Source: Nitrospira sp. (GTDB lineage Bacteria; Nitrospirota; Nitrospiria; Nitrospirales; Nitrospiraceae). Taken from it: a DNA stretch of 64,000 nucleotides. How positions within the stretch are numbered: position 1 is the stretch's first letter; every line of letters starts with the position of its first letter. The stretch is taken from assembly GCA_009594995.1 (NCBI GenBank), contig VOPR01000023.1:33549-97548 (forward strand), given 5' to 3'. The position numbers and the translations under genes are program-made. This document shows positions 23,811-35,296 of this stretch, piece after piece. The notes under the pieces are model-generated. The model was not told the origin of the DNA and did not search any database. It saw only the letters and a list, made by a program, of their open reading frames with translations.

Positions 23811-24438
23811 AGTGGTTTCCGGGTCCCGCGCCAAACGGTCGCGTGTCTCTGCAACGCCAGCAGGCCTGGATCCGATCGAAGGGTTGATGACGCAGCTTCT
23901 GGTGGAGTTGGAAGAGGATCCGGACCGTAATGGTCTGCTCAACACACCGAAGCGTGTTGCCAAGGCCATGCGGTTTATGACTCAGGGCTATCGCCAGGAC
24001 ATTGATCATTTGCTCAATGGCGCCCTGTTCCCGATTGAATACGATGAAATGGTGATTGTGAAGGACATCGACTTCTTCAGCATGTGCGAACATCACCTCC
24101 TACCGTTTTTTGGAAAATGCCATGTGGGCTATCTGCCAAACAAGAAGGTCGTGGGACTCAGCAAGATTCCACGGGTCGTCGATGCCTTCAGTCGGCGGCT
24201 GCAGGTGCAGGAACGACTGACGCTCCAAATTGCCGAAACCCTCAAGAAAAAGCTGAATGCACACGGAGTCGCCGTGGTGATGGAAGCGCGGCATCTCTGT
24301 ATGATGATGCGAGGAGTCGAAAAGCAAAATACAGTCGCCGTGAGTAGTTCCATGCTGGGTGTATTTCGCACCCAACAACAGACCCGCGAAGAGTTTCTGA
24401 AGCTGATTCGTGGCAGCAGTGTGAGGGACGGAAGTTAG
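23803..24438 (+). CDS. folE: GTP cyclohydrolase I
   Basis: A 211-residue type I enzyme converting GTP to 7,8-dihydroneopterin triphosphate for folate, queuosine or biopterin synthesis. The zinc site is visible in [12 protein letters not shown] (Cys and His) and [11 protein letters not shown] (second Cys). [20 protein letters not shown] and TPKRVAKAM are family signatures. The first 20 residues are a variable basic tail. It overlaps the PTPS gene start to stop. Confidence 0.95.
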   Translation: MAKVVSGSRAKRSRVSATPAGLDPIEGLMTQLLVELEEDPDRNGLLNTPKRVAKAMRFMTQGYRQDIDHLLNGALFPIEYDEMVIVKDIDFFSMCEHHLLPFFGKCHVGYLPNKKVVGLSKIPRVVDAFSRRLQVQERLTLQIAETLKKKLNAHGVAVVMEARHLCMMMRGVEKQNTVAVSSSMLGVFRTQQQTREEFLKLIRGSSVRDGS

Positions 24439-24457
24439 CGATCCCCGCTCGCCCCTG

Positions 24458-25249
24458 TTACTGTAACTCCTCGACGAACCCCCGTAGTAAATCGTTAAAG
24501 ACGTCAGGTTGTTCGCGATTACTCAAGTGTCCGGCGGCTGGAATGACGGCCAGCCGGGCACCAGTAATTTCATTCGCCATCAGCTGAGCGTCGACGAGGG
24601 GAGTGGTCTGATCTTCCTGTCCGATCACCACGAGGGTAGGGCACGTGATGGTCCGGAGGTGGGCGACCGAGTTCGGCCGGTCCGCCATCGCCATCAGGTC
24701 GACGAGAATGCCGCTCACCGGTGCGTGTTGGATGGTCTTGCGGACATACTCCACCAGTTCGGGTCTGCTCTTCAGTGACGTTGCGCCGAGCAGTTTCGGC
24801 AGCATCGTTGCCGCGACCGCGTCGCTCCCTTGAGTGTACGCGGTTTGCGCCAGATGAAATCGCCCCAACCGCCCGTCCGGGCTATCCGCCTGCGCCCTGG
24901 TATCAGCCAGCACCAAGGCCTTCAGCCGATTTTCATATTTTCGGGAGAATGCCAAACTGACATACCCTCCCATTGAGAGCCCGACGAGAACGGCTTGCGG
25001 GATGTGCAGGTGGTCGAGTAGTGCGAATACGTCGTCGGCGTACTGGTCGAGTGAGAAAGACCAGAGCGGGGCATCCGACTCGCCATGCCCGCGTAGATCC
25101 AATGCAATCGTGCGGAATTGCTTGGACAGCGCGGCCACTTGTGGTGCCCACATGGAACGATTCAGCGGGAAGGCGTGGAGGAACATGAGGGGGAGGCCCG
25201 TGCCTTGATCGTCGTACGCCAATCGTAGGCCATTGAGGTGACACAACAT
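24458..25249 (-). CDS. Alpha/beta hydrolase
   Basis: A 263-residue cytoplasmic hydrolase of the enol-lactonase/haloperoxidase-like group. The oxyanion segment is LMFLHAFPLNRSMW, the nucleophile elbow is GLSMGGYVS, an acid lies in VVIGQEDQTTPL, and the catalytic histidine is in AAGHLSNREQP. The substrate cannot be told. ATG 25249 follows an AAGGA ribosome site and is preferred over an earlier start. It stands alone, convergent with folE. Confidence 0.87.
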   Translation of the reverse strand: MLCHLNGLRLAYDDQGTGLPLMFLHAFPLNRSMWAPQVAALSKQFRTIALDLRGHGESDAPLWSFSLDQYADDVFALLDHLHIPQAVLVGLSMGGYVSLAFSRKYENRLKALVLADTRAQADSPDGRLGRFHLAQTAYTQGSDAVAATMLPKLLGATSLKSRPELVEYVRKTIQHAPVSGILVDLMAMADRPNSVAHLRTITCPTLVVIGQEDQTTPLVDAQLMANEITGARLAVIPAAGHLSNREQPDVFNDLLRGFVEELQ

Positions 25250-25391
25250 GAGAGGTCCTTTCTCAGAAGCGAATGGGTGGGTGGTAGCATTCCCGTGGGC
25301 GAGAATCAAGCGGATGGTCTACCGGACATAGGTTTGCGGTGGTTCCCACCCGCCGTATAGAATGCAGCAGTCCGTTCAGGAGAGCCAGACA

Positions 25392-26702
25392 ATGCCTTCT
25401 CACGATGCCACAGGCAATCTATTTGCTTCCTTCCAAACGGCAGTACCTTTGGGGAGAGCTCCCTTGGCGGAGCGCCTGCGTCCGCGTACTTTTGACGACC
25501 TGGTAGGGCAGAACGAGGTGGTGGGGCCTGGGCGTCCGCTGAGAACTGCGATCGAGCAAGACCAGCTGTCATCCGTGATTTTTTGGGGGCCACCCGGTTG
25601 CGGGAAGACCACGTTGGCCGGGCTGGTCGCGCAGCACACCAAATCCCAGTTTGTGCCGTTTTCAGCCGTCACCGGGGGCATTCCAGAACTGCGAGAAATC
25701 ATCAAGGCTGCTGAGCAGCGTCGGGCCATGGGGCGGGCGACAACGCTCTTCGTCGATGAGATTCACCGCTTCAACAAGGCTCAGCAGGATGCATTTTTAC
25801 CGCACGTCGAACGCGGAACGGTCGTCCTCATCGGTGCGACTACCGAAAATCCGTCTTTTGAACTCATCGCCCCCCTGTTGTCCCGTTCTCTTGTGGTGGT
25901 ACTGCAACCGCTTACCGAAGAGGCTCTCGGCTCAATTCTCGATCGCGCGATTGCCGATAGCGAGCGAGGTCTTGGAGCCCTTCAAATCACCCTCCTTCCC
26001 GCCGCTCGGGAGCGGTTGATTGCGTTCGGCAATGGTGATGCCAGAAGCCTGTTGACGACGATGGAATTTGTGGCTGGTCAAACGCCACCGGGGAAGGACG
26101 GTGCGCGAACCATTGATGAGCGGGTGCTGGACAGTGCCTTGCTTACCAAGGCGCTTCGATACGACAAGTCCGGCGAGGAGCACTATAATCTGGTATCGGC
26201 CTATATCAAGAGTCTGCGTGACTCCGATGCGGACGGGGCCTTGTACTGGCTTGCGCGTATGCTGGAGGGCGGAGAGAATCCGCGCTTCATCGCCCGCCGT
26301 ATGGTGATTTTCGCGTCGGAGGATATCGGGAATGCCGATCCCCAGGCGTTGGTGGTGGCCAACGCCGTCGCACAGGCGGTCGAGTTCGTGGGGCTCCCTG
26401 AGGCTCAGATCAACCTGGCGCACGGCACGACGTACCTAGCCTCCAGGCCGAAGGACAATGCGTCCTACGTGGGACTGCAGGAGGCGCTTCGTGATGCGCG
26501 TCAACACGGAAACCTTGGCGTGCCGCTGCATCTGCGCAATGCCGTCACATCACTCATGAAAGACATCGGGTATGGCAAGGGCTACCGGTATGTGCATGAT
26601 GATCCGGCGGCCAAGACGGATCAGGGCCATCTCCCAGTACCGCTCAAGGGCGCTCGCTACTACCGCCCCCGAACGCCCTCATGTGATGAAGAAAGGGGCT
26701 AG
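25392..26702 (+). CDS. rarA: Replication-associated recombination protein A (MgsA/RarA)
   Basis: A 436-residue AAA+ ATPase related to clamp loaders and Werner-interacting protein. Walker A is GPPGCGKTT, Walker B is LFVDEIHRFNKAQQD, sensor 1 is GATTENPSF. The C-terminal tetramerisation region has SEDIGNADPQA and the MgsA-type YGKGYRYVHDDP. It acts at stalled replication forks. ATG 25392 follows CAGGAGAG, and the ATG at 25362 is less likely. Confidence 0.95.
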   Translation: MPSHDATGNLFASFQTAVPLGRAPLAERLRPRTFDDLVGQNEVVGPGRPLRTAIEQDQLSSVIFWGPPGCGKTTLAGLVAQHTKSQFVPFSAVTGGIPELREIIKAAEQRRAMGRATTLFVDEIHRFNKAQQDAFLPHVERGTVVLIGATTENPSFELIAPLLSRSLVVVLQPLTEEALGSILDRAIADSERGLGALQITLLPAARERLIAFGNGDARSLLTTMEFVAGQTPPGKDGARTIDERVLDSALLTKALRYDKSGEEHYNLVSAYIKSLRDSDADGALYWLARMLEGGENPRFIARRMVIFASEDIGNADPQALVVANAVAQAVEFVGLPEAQINLAHGTTYLASRPKDNASYVGLQEALRDARQHGNLGVPLHLRNAVTSLMKDIGYGKGYRYVHDDPAAKTDQGHLPVPLKGARYYRPRTPSCDEERG

Positions 26703-26743
26703 ACAAACCTGGTTATCCGGTTATACTCAGCACCGAGGTTCCT

Positions 26744-27121
26744 ATGGCGCGTCCGTCCAATTCAGCAGAGAGTGTCAGCGAACGCCGGAAGTATGTCCGG
26801 GCGACTCTGGTCGGATCGGCCCTGGTGTCTCCGCAGAGCGGAGCCAAGGGATTCACGGCGGTTCTGAACAATGTGAATAAGATCGGCGCCGGGCTTCATT
26901 CGAAAGAAACCCTGCCGATCGGCGCGAAGATTACCGTATCGCTGGCGTTTCTGGACCCCGATCGTGTCGAGCAACAGGAAAAATTGAGTGCCACAGTGGC
27001 CTGGGCGAAACCGTGGGAGAAGGGGATGTTGCTCGGGGTGGTGTGGGATGACCTGGTGACGAAAGAGAAGAATCGCTGGTTGTACTACTATCTTGAAGAG
27101 ACGTTGAAGTCGACCGATTAA
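26744..27121 (+). CDS. PilZ-domain protein
   Basis: A 125-residue single PilZ domain. ERRKYVRATL supplies the RxxxR loop, and LNNVNKIGAGLHS matches the (D/N)xSxxG motif with Lys in place of the serine position. It may bind cyclic di-GMP weakly or act as a non-binding PilZ. It ends four bases inside the convergent ABC-F gene. No flagellar or cellulose gene is nearby. Confidence 0.78.
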   Translation: MARPSNSAESVSERRKYVRATLVGSALVSPQSGAKGFTAVLNNVNKIGAGLHSKETLPIGAKITVSLAFLDPDRVEQQEKLSATVAWAKPWEKGMLLGVVWDDLVTKEKNRWLYYYLEETLKSTD

Positions 27122-28959
27122 CCGATTGCCGTCAGTTTTTCCCGCACGCCCTGCAATTCATCGGACAACGATTCCCAACGCGCAGTGAGTCGCTCCAGCT
27201 CCTTTTTCCAACCTTCCTGCTCCCGCTGCAATTCGCTCCATCGGCCGAGCTCTTGATAAAGAGCGGGATCGGCCAGCTCCAGTTCGCGCGCCTTCACTTT
27301 TGTTTCTATGGAGGCGATTTCAGATTCCGCGCGGGATACCTGCTTCTCGAGGCGTGCTTGCGTTTTGCTGAGATCTCGCCGTTCTCCGCCCGAAGATTTC
27401 GGCTGCACCTGCGAGACCATGGCCTTGGTAGGCCCCGATGATTTGTCGGCCTGGGCGGCGGCAAGTTCCGCGCTACTTTCTTTGATCGACTCGAACTCCT
27501 GCGCCTTCTTCCACAAAAAATATTCGTAGTCGCCCAAATAATTCTTGGCTTGCCCATCGTCCACTTCGACGATCATGGTCGCGACACGCGCAAGGAAGGT
27601 CGGATCGTGTGAAATGAAGATGATGGTGCCGGGAAAGTCAGTCATGGCGTCGGTCAGCATATCCACTGAGGCCGGGTCGAGGTGGTTAGTCGGCTCGTCC
27701 AAGAGGAGGGTATTGGCCGGTTCCACGAGCATCCGGGCCAGGGCCACGCGGTTGCGCTCGCCGCCGCTGAGGGCCTTGATGGGTTTCTTCTGATCGTCGC
27801 CGGTAAAGAGAAACGCTCCGGCGATTCCGCGGAGAAAATTGGTTTCAGCCTGCGCCGACACCTCGGCCAATGATTCCAGAATGGTGTCGTCCTGATTCAA
27901 GGATTCTGCCTGGTGCTGGGCAAAGTAGTGCAGGGTAACCCCATGCCCGACATGGCGCGATCCCTTTTCAAACGGCAACACTCCAGCCAGCATCTTGAGC
28001 AGCGTACTTTTGCCGGCGCCGTTTTCACCCACCAGCGCTACGCGCTGGCCGCGTTCCACCGTGAAGTCCAGCGAACGGTAAATGACCTTCTCTCCATAAC
28101 TCTTGGCCACGCCCTTGAGCTCGAGCACGTGCCGGCCGCTGGCAGCGGGAAGCGGAAATTTGAACCGCACGCGCTTGGTATCGCGTTGCCGCTCGATCAG
28201 CTTCACTTTATCCAATTGCTTGATGCGCGACTGTACCTGTTTGGCTTTATTTGCCTGATATCGAAAGCGGTCGATGAAACTTTGAACGCGGGCCACTTCT
28301 TTGCTCTGCCGATTCGCCGCCGACTCGAGTTGTGCATCGCGGGCCGCGCGGAGTTCTTGGAACTTCGTGTAGTTGCCGCGGTATTCCTGGAGGGTTCGAT
28401 CACGGAGCTCCCAAATGTGCGTGGCGATGCCATCGAGGAATTTGGTGTCGTGGCTGATCACCAGCAGCGTGAGATTGGAGTCGAGGAGAAATCGCTCGAA
28501 CCAACGCTGGGTTGGTTTGTCCAAGTGATTGGTCGGTTCGTCCAGCATGAGGACGTCGGGATTCGACAGCAGCAGGTTCGCCAGCGCGACACGCATGCGG
28601 TATCCGCCGGAGAGATTCTCGATCGGCCGAGAAAAATCCGCTTCGGTAAAACCCAGGCCGGAAAGAATGCGTTCGGCTTCGTGCTCGGGGTAGATGTCGC
28701 GGTGTGCGGCATCCAGTACGGTTTTTCCGACGATCGTTTCCAATTCCTGGGGAAGGTACCCGACGCGCAGTCGCGGCCGTTTACGAATGGTGCCTTTGTC
28801 GGGAGACTCTTCGCCCAGGATCATCCGGAAGAGCGTCGTTTTTCCGGCGCCGTTCGGGCCGACGAGACCGACACGGGCTCCGGGGCGCAAGTGTGCGGTG
28901 GCGCCTTCGAGCAGGACCTTGGTCGAATATTGCTTATGGACAGATTCAAGCTGAAGCAT
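27118..28959 (-). CDS. ABC-F family ATPase
   Basis: A 613-residue soluble protein with two ABC domains: Walker A GPNGAGKTT and signature NLSGGYRMR, then GENGAGKST and ALSGGERNR. Each domain has MLDEPTNHLDKP- or LLDEPTNHLDP-type Walker B. The linker (about residues 230-310) is rich in basic residues, and the C-terminal 100 residues are a predicted coiled coil. ABC-F proteins act on the ribosome (EttA, Uup, YheS types). No membrane helices are present. Which subtype it is cannot be decided by eye. Confidence 0.93.
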   Translation of the reverse strand: MLQLESVHKQYSTKVLLEGATAHLRPGARVGLVGPNGAGKTTLFRMILGEESPDKGTIRKRPRLRVGYLPQELETIVGKTVLDAAHRDIYPEHEAERILSGLGFTEADFSRPIENLSGGYRMRVALANLLLSNPDVLMLDEPTNHLDKPTQRWFERFLLDSNLTLLVISHDTKFLDGIATHIWELRDRTLQEYRGNYTKFQELRAARDAQLESAANRQSKEVARVQSFIDRFRYQANKAKQVQSRIKQLDKVKLIERQRDTKRVRFKFPLPAASGRHVLELKGVAKSYGEKVIYRSLDFTVERGQRVALVGENGAGKSTLLKMLAGVLPFEKGSRHVGHGVTLHYFAQHQAESLNQDDTILESLAEVSAQAETNFLRGIAGAFLFTGDDQKKPIKALSGGERNRVALARMLVEPANTLLLDEPTNHLDPASVDMLTDAMTDFPGTIIFISHDPTFLARVATMIVEVDDGQAKNYLGDYEYFLWKKAQEFESIKESSAELAAAQADKSSGPTKAMVSQVQPKSSGGERRDLSKTQARLEKQVSRAESEIASIETKVKARELELADPALYQELGRWSELQREQEGWKKELERLTARWESLSDELQGVREKLTAIG

Positions 28960-29117
28960 GGATCAGTATCACTCGGTGGCTGAGGTGAAGCGTTCGGCGA
29001 GGTGCCTGCTGCGGAGTGTCAGCGCCTATATGATTGCCGGAAGCTGACGATGCGTATGATTCGTAGAGTTTGGAAATCCCCGCACACATTTGGACTGTTG
29101 GGCGAACAAGCTTGATT

Positions 29118-29193
29118 TGGTGGAGCTGGCCGGGATTGAACCGGCGACCTCGTGAATGCCATTCACGCGCGCTCCCAACTGCGCCACAGCCCC
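29118..29193 (-). tRNA. tRNA-Ala (GGC)
   Basis: 76 bases on the minus strand, including an encoded CCA end. The acceptor GGGGCTG pairs with CAGCTCC. The anticodon arm is CGTGA-ATGGCAT-TCACG, giving anticodon GGC, and the T arm contains GGTTCAATCCC. Confidence 0.95.
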
Positions 29194-31041
<1,848 letters not shown>

Positions 31042-31103
31042 CAATAAAATGTGCGGTTTATTCGTGCGACGAATGCTCGCCGTAGCGAATCATTGCGCGT
31101 CAG

Positions 31104-31112
31104 TGGTATGAT
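31104..31112 (+). promoter_or_regulatory. Possible extended -10 promoter for tRNA-Lys
   Basis: TGGTATGAT at 31104-31112 matches TGn plus a -10 box and lies about 53 bases before the tRNA. No good -35 is visible, so confidence is low. Confidence 0.35.
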
Positions 31113-31164
31113 CCCCCTCCCGTCACGCTCCACTCGTGACGCTGTGTCGCCTCTGTATTCGGGA

Positions 31165-31240
31165 GAGTCGGTAGCTCAGCTGGTAGAGCATCGCCCTTTT
31201 AAGGCGAGGGTCCTGGGTTCGAATCCCAGCCGACTCACCA
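31165..31240 (+). tRNA. tRNA-Lys (TTT)
   Basis: 76 bases with encoded CCA. The acceptor GAGTCGG pairs with CCGACTC, the anticodon arm GCCCT-TTTAAGGGC region gives anticodon TTT, and the T arm has GGTTCGAATCC. Confidence 0.96.
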
Positions 31241-31518
31241 TTCCGCAACTAGTTTATCCGTAGTCCCTTCTTGGCTCTGCTGATCATCCCATGGCTATTG
31301 GTCTGGCGCGGGCTGGCATTTGAATTGCCGGGATAGCTCAATCATCTGTTTTGGCGCCGGTTCTGGAACACGATCTTTTCTATCACCAGCCATAGTCTGA
31401 AACGGAGCTTTGTAGGCTTAGGGGGAAGATGCTACAACGGGCTTGGCGAGTGAAGTGCTCGAAAAAAGCGGTGATACGGGCGAGGAAATCGGAGGTATCC
31501 TTGATTGAAAAAGGAGTC

Positions 31519-32619
31519 CTATTTCTGTGCGGGACTGAGTGAGAGTTCCGTGCTGATATGTTTTGCCAGAGCTTTCGCGGCTAGTTCATGTCCATGCTCG
31601 TTCCAATGGCCCCCATCCGATGCGTAGACATCTTCGCCTCGTTCCGCAGCGGCCTGAACGGTCCGAGCCACATCGTCCCAATAAGTGATCCCGTGGTGAG
31701 CTGAAATATCGCGAAGAGCCTGGCTGTAGGGCTCCTTCTCCACGCAGTTGAAGGCCATGATCGGGCGTTGTGCGACTCGTGCTCGTACCTGCGCCATCAA
31801 TTCATCCGTGACGCCGACCGCACGGGCAAACCCGGCATGCCGTATGCCTTCCGCTTCAATGTCGACTTCGACCGTATCTCTCGTCTGGCTCGCGCGTAAC
31901 CGGTCTAGTCGGGTCACCACGAAATAGAGAAACCGGCTATGACGGTTGATCCAGTCTCGCACTTGGATGGAGGATTCTTTGGGTGACAGGAGTTGAATGT
32001 GACCCTGCAGCCAGTATGGCCGGACCCAACCATTATTATTGATGCGGCTGAGCCGCTCCAGTTGGTTGTCGTTATTGATAAAGTCATTGATGCAGTATTG
32101 CCAGAGAATCACATCGGGGCGAATGACGTCGAGGTATCGATCGAGTACGAGAAATTCCTGCAGCGTGCCATAGCCCCCGACACCATAGGCAAAGACTTCT
32201 ATATTGAGTAGCTTCGCCAAGATTGCATGGTAGGTTGTATCATCCGATACGGCGGTGGCGTGGGTGAACGAGTCGCCTATGACCAGCATTTTGAGACGGT
32301 TGGATTTCAGGTCTCCAAACTGACGAAATCCGTACTGGGTCTGAGATCGACGGACCGGATACAATGTGCCCTGTTGCGTCTTTTCCACCAGCGCTTCCTG
32401 ATAGTGCTCGGTGGCCTTCCAGCCTAGGTCCTGATCCAAAGTAATCGGGCCGATTCGTCCTCCCGCGTTACTTTCAAAAAATGGAATCCCATCTCGAAGC
32501 AGGTGTACGGAACGAATGACCAGTTCCCCCAGGCCCAGGAGTAGTGCCATGAGCACGAGCATCAATGCTCCTGATGCCGCTGTCATCGCTACCTTCTTGC
32601 CCATTGCACCTTTCGACAC
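31519..32619 (-). CDS. Membrane-anchored SGNH-type hydrolase
   Basis: A 366-residue protein with one N-terminal membrane helix (about residues 12-36, GALMLVLMALLLGLGELVIR) and a periplasmic SGNH hydrolase domain. MLVIGDSFTHA holds the nucleophile serine, GVGGYG and CINDFINND fit blocks II and III, and DGGHWNEHGHELAA supplies the Asp-His pair near the C-terminus. Relatives deacetylate or acylate polysaccharides. A Wzt-like ABC ATPase and a glycosyltransferase nearby make envelope polysaccharide modification plausible. Confidence 0.8.
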   Translation of the reverse strand: MSKGAMGKKVAMTAASGALMLVLMALLLGLGELVIRSVHLLRDGIPFFESNAGGRIGPITLDQDLGWKATEHYQEALVEKTQQGTLYPVRRSQTQYGFRQFGDLKSNRLKMLVIGDSFTHATAVSDDTTYHAILAKLLNIEVFAYGVGGYGTLQEFLVLDRYLDVIRPDVILWQYCINDFINNDNQLERLSRINNNGWVRPYWLQGHIQLLSPKESSIQVRDWINRHSRFLYFVVTRLDRLRASQTRDTVEVDIEAEGIRHAGFARAVGVTDELMAQVRARVAQRPIMAFNCVEKEPYSQALRDISAHHGITYWDDVARTVQAAAERGEDVYASDGGHWNEHGHELAAKALAKHISTELSLSPAQK

Positions 32620-33185
32620 CCTCAGCTGAGATCTTTACGACCTCAAACTTGGCAGGGTTCGCTCATCACACGGCCTTTGACGAATCGCGGAGACAACCCG
32701 GAAGCGTCTCACGTTGCTGTACAAAGGGATATCAGGTAATTCCTGATAGGGCATGAAATTACTCATGACATGTGCCATGGGTCGGAGAGGTTGTCTGGAG
32801 GAAAATCGCGTCCAGTACAGGTTTTCCTGCCGTTTTCCTATGGTGGGCGACTGATGCCTGCTCAACTGAATACCTGTTGATGTCGCACCTTCTTCTGCTG
32901 GCTGGCTGCCGGCTCGACATTGTGACGAAGGAGGAGACGCCAAATGGGTGAGGGGCGAGCCATCTCCTGGGCTGTCGCACATTCGGTCACTCGAGGAAGT
33001 CGCGCGTTTTAGGGTTGAGGATGGGGGGAGAGACGTGCAAAATGAAGTGGTGGGTTCGTAGTGTTTGCTCTGCCCGGCTAATCTTAATTTCGATCCCCTG
33101 AGACAATCATAACTATTGTGCTCCCTGCGTGGATGTCACACTGCACGGCCGGTGGCGGCTGTGCACACGAAAGGAATGACACGTG
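32620..33185. other. 566-bp region without a convincing gene
   Basis: No reading frame here shows a family motif or good start context. One clear inverted repeat, TATCAGG-TAATT-CCTGATA at 32730-32748, lies about 110 bases upstream of the SGNH gene start and could be an operator. ACAAT-CATAACT-ATTGT near 33103-33119 is a second short palindrome before the lipoprotein gene. Confidence 0.45.
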
Positions 33186-33551
33186 ATGATGAAACAATCC
33201 TCGAAGACATGGTGCGTGCGCGGTTGGACGGTTGCGGTGTTGATGGCGGCGGTCTTCACGGCTGGTTGTATGCATCATCCCGGCGGTATCGCACCTTCGA
33301 CGAAACCACTCGCTGCGGGGGGATATACCGAACTCGGCAAGGTGCGCGGGCAGGATTGCGTGTACCACCTCTTAGGCCTCATTCCGATCACCGGCGGCAA
33401 TGAGATGCGGAACGCCGTGGAGGATGCTTTGCACACGAAACCCTTGGCGGATGCGCTGGTGGAAGTCACGGTGGACGGGTACTACCAGTACTTCATTCTC
33501 TTCTCGCGGGCCTGCACGCAGGTGTATGGGATAGCGGTGGAATCAAAATAA
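33186..33551 (+). CDS. Small lipoprotein (TRL-like)
   Basis: A 121-residue exported protein. MMKQSSKTWCVRGWTVAVLMAAVFTAGCMHH has a clear lipobox TAGC with Cys near residue 27. The mature part, with GKVRGQDCVYHLLGLIPITGGN and YYQYFILFSRACTQVYGIAV, resembles the TRL-like lipoprotein group, whose role is unknown. GTG 33183 and ATG 33189 are alternative starts; AAGGA lies upstream. Confidence 0.77.
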   Translation: MMKQSSKTWCVRGWTVAVLMAAVFTAGCMHHPGGIAPSTKPLAAGGYTELGKVRGQDCVYHLLGLIPITGGNEMRNAVEDALHTKPLADALVEVTVDGYYQYFILFSRACTQVYGIAVESK

Positions 33552-33756
33552 GAATCATCAGCGAGAGCCTACTTCTTTATCGTCATCGCTCGCAGACCTT
33601 GTGGCTCGTGTAATGGGCCCGAGCACTTTCCCTCGCAATAGGGCCGGCAGAGAAATGGATCGCCTCCCCGCTCACTAGGGAAACTCCGAGGTGATCTCGA
33701 AATCTATGTATGTCACATAGGTGAAAGACACATTTTCTCTCTGTCTCATGAGGCCT

Positions 33757-35049
33757 ATGGGCGATATAGCCATCAGCGTGACGCATCTGACGAAGTGTTA
33801 TTCCATCGGCCAGCAGGGGCGGCACGATACCATTCGTGATCGACTCACGAGCGCGATAACTCGATGGGGGAGGACTCGTAAGAACAGTGTCGCGAAGAAC
33901 CGGGTATTTTCCGCATTGACTGACGTGTCTTTTGACGTGAAGCAGGGGGAAGTGTTCGGCATTGTCGGGCATAATGGGGCAGGAAAAAGCACACTGCTCA
34001 AAATCCTGTCACGAATCACGGCACCCACATCAGGTTGCGCGGATATCTACGGCCGTCTCGGCTCTCTCCTCGAGGTGGGCACGGGCTTTCATCCAGAATT
34101 GACGGGGCGGGAGAACATCTATCTGAACGGTTCCATCCTGGGCATGAGTCGGACGGAGATTGCTGCCAAGTTCGATGAGATTATTGATTTCTCCGGCGTG
34201 GAGGAATTCATCGATACTCCGGTCAAACGCTATTCGAGCGGGATGTATGTTCGGCTGGCCTTTTCCGTGGCCGCACACCTGGAGCCGGATATCCTCATTG
34301 TGGACGAAGTCCTGGCGGTGGGGGATGCCGGCTTTCAGCAAAAATGTTTAGGGAAGATGCGGCAGGCTAGCCGGGGAGGCCGGACAATACTGATTGTCAG
34401 CCACAATTTGCCGATCATTGAGAACCTCTGTGGACGGGCGCTTTTCCTCTCACAAGGCCGTGTGGCTCTAATAGGTGCTGCTACCGAGGTGGTGGAAGCG
34501 TATGCCGGCATGACGGCAGATTTGTCCAAAAGCGCCTTGCACGCCCGCACCGACAGGCAGGGAAAAGGTGAGGTGATGGCGACGGCCATTGAGGTGCTGG
34601 ATAAGAACAGAACTCTGTGCCCATCAGCCATTTGCGGACGTGAGACCATTATCCGATGGCACTATCGTTGCCGGTCGGAGAAGGTGATTCGACGATGTCG
34701 TGTGGAGCTGTCGTTGCATGCTCAAATCGGGGATCCTTATGAGACGGCCTATTTTCTCATGTCGACCGATCTTGTGAGCACAGCGCCCCTCGATTTATCG
34801 GGAGAAGGCCATATCGACTTCCGGATCCCGGAATGGCCGCTCTCGGGCGGGCAGTACTTTGTGATGTCGTACGTCGAAAATGATAGGGAGGTACAGGATT
34901 GGGTGCACAACGCCGGTCTTCTGTCTGTCGTCGACGGAGACTTTTATGGGACGGGAAAAAGCTACCCTCCCAATTGGAGAGGAAAGTCTGTGTTGGTCAA
35001 ATATGATTGGCAGCAGACGAACCGTGAAACGGTACAGTCCTGCCGGTAA
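33757..35049 (+). CDS. ABC transporter ATPase of the Wzt/TagH polysaccharide-export type
   Basis: A 430-residue ATPase. The N-terminal 240 residues are an ABC domain with Walker A GHNGAGKST, signature YSSGMYVRLAFS and Walker B ILIVDEVLAVGD. The remaining 190 residues form a beta-rich C-terminal domain like the glycan-binding domain of Wzt. Such proteins energise O-antigen or teichoic-acid export together with a Wzm/TagG permease, which is missing from this window. ATG 33757 fits the family start; ATG 33748 and GTG 33721 are possible. Confidence 0.85.
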   Translation: MGDIAISVTHLTKCYSIGQQGRHDTIRDRLTSAITRWGRTRKNSVAKNRVFSALTDVSFDVKQGEVFGIVGHNGAGKSTLLKILSRITAPTSGCADIYGRLGSLLEVGTGFHPELTGRENIYLNGSILGMSRTEIAAKFDEIIDFSGVEEFIDTPVKRYSSGMYVRLAFSVAAHLEPDILIVDEVLAVGDAGFQQKCLGKMRQASRGGRTILIVSHNLPIIENLCGRALFLSQGRVALIGAATEVVEAYAGMTADLSKSALHARTDRQGKGEVMATAIEVLDKNRTLCPSAICGRETIIRWHYRCRSEKVIRRCRVELSLHAQIGDPYETAYFLMSTDLVSTAPLDLSGEGHIDFRIPEWPLSGGQYFVMSYVENDREVQDWVHNAGLLSVVDGDFYGTGKSYPPNWRGKSVLVKYDWQQTNRETVQSCR

Positions 35050-35213
35050 GCGTCCTGTCACGCGTATGTGCAAATCACTCGTGGTCTTCCCGTAACGATT
35101 CCCTATCCCCGAACATCTTGCCTGACACTCTTCTCCGCTCCATAGGAGTGCGCGGGACGCACTTTGAAACGCGCTGACGATCGCTAAAAAGAATTGTCTC
35201 GGGGTATGCCTAG

Positions 35214-35241
35214 TTGAGCGAGTGCACGAGCCGAGTATGAT
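35214..35241 (+). promoter_or_regulatory. Predicted promoter of the glycosyltransferase gene
   Basis: TTGAGC at 35214-35219 and TATGAT at 35236-35241 have a 16-base spacer, placing the transcription start near 35248, about 50 bases before the ATG. Confidence 0.45.
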
Positions 35242-35296
35242 CAGAACTCATCTTGCGTCCTCTTTGGAATCAGGAACATGAAGAGGGAATTCGATC

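Noticed and set aside
27913..28983. 356-residue plus-strand frame inside the ABC-F gene
   Set aside because: It lies opposite conserved Walker and signature motifs, with no domain of its own.
32565..32982. Several short frames on both strands between the SGNH hydrolase and the small lipoprotein
   Set aside because: They overlap each other, have poor starts and no signal or family features.
33721..33756. GTG 33721 as the start of the Wzt-like ATPase
   Set aside because: The added 12 residues fall outside the family start and there is no ribosome site; ATG 33757 fits the conserved N-terminus.
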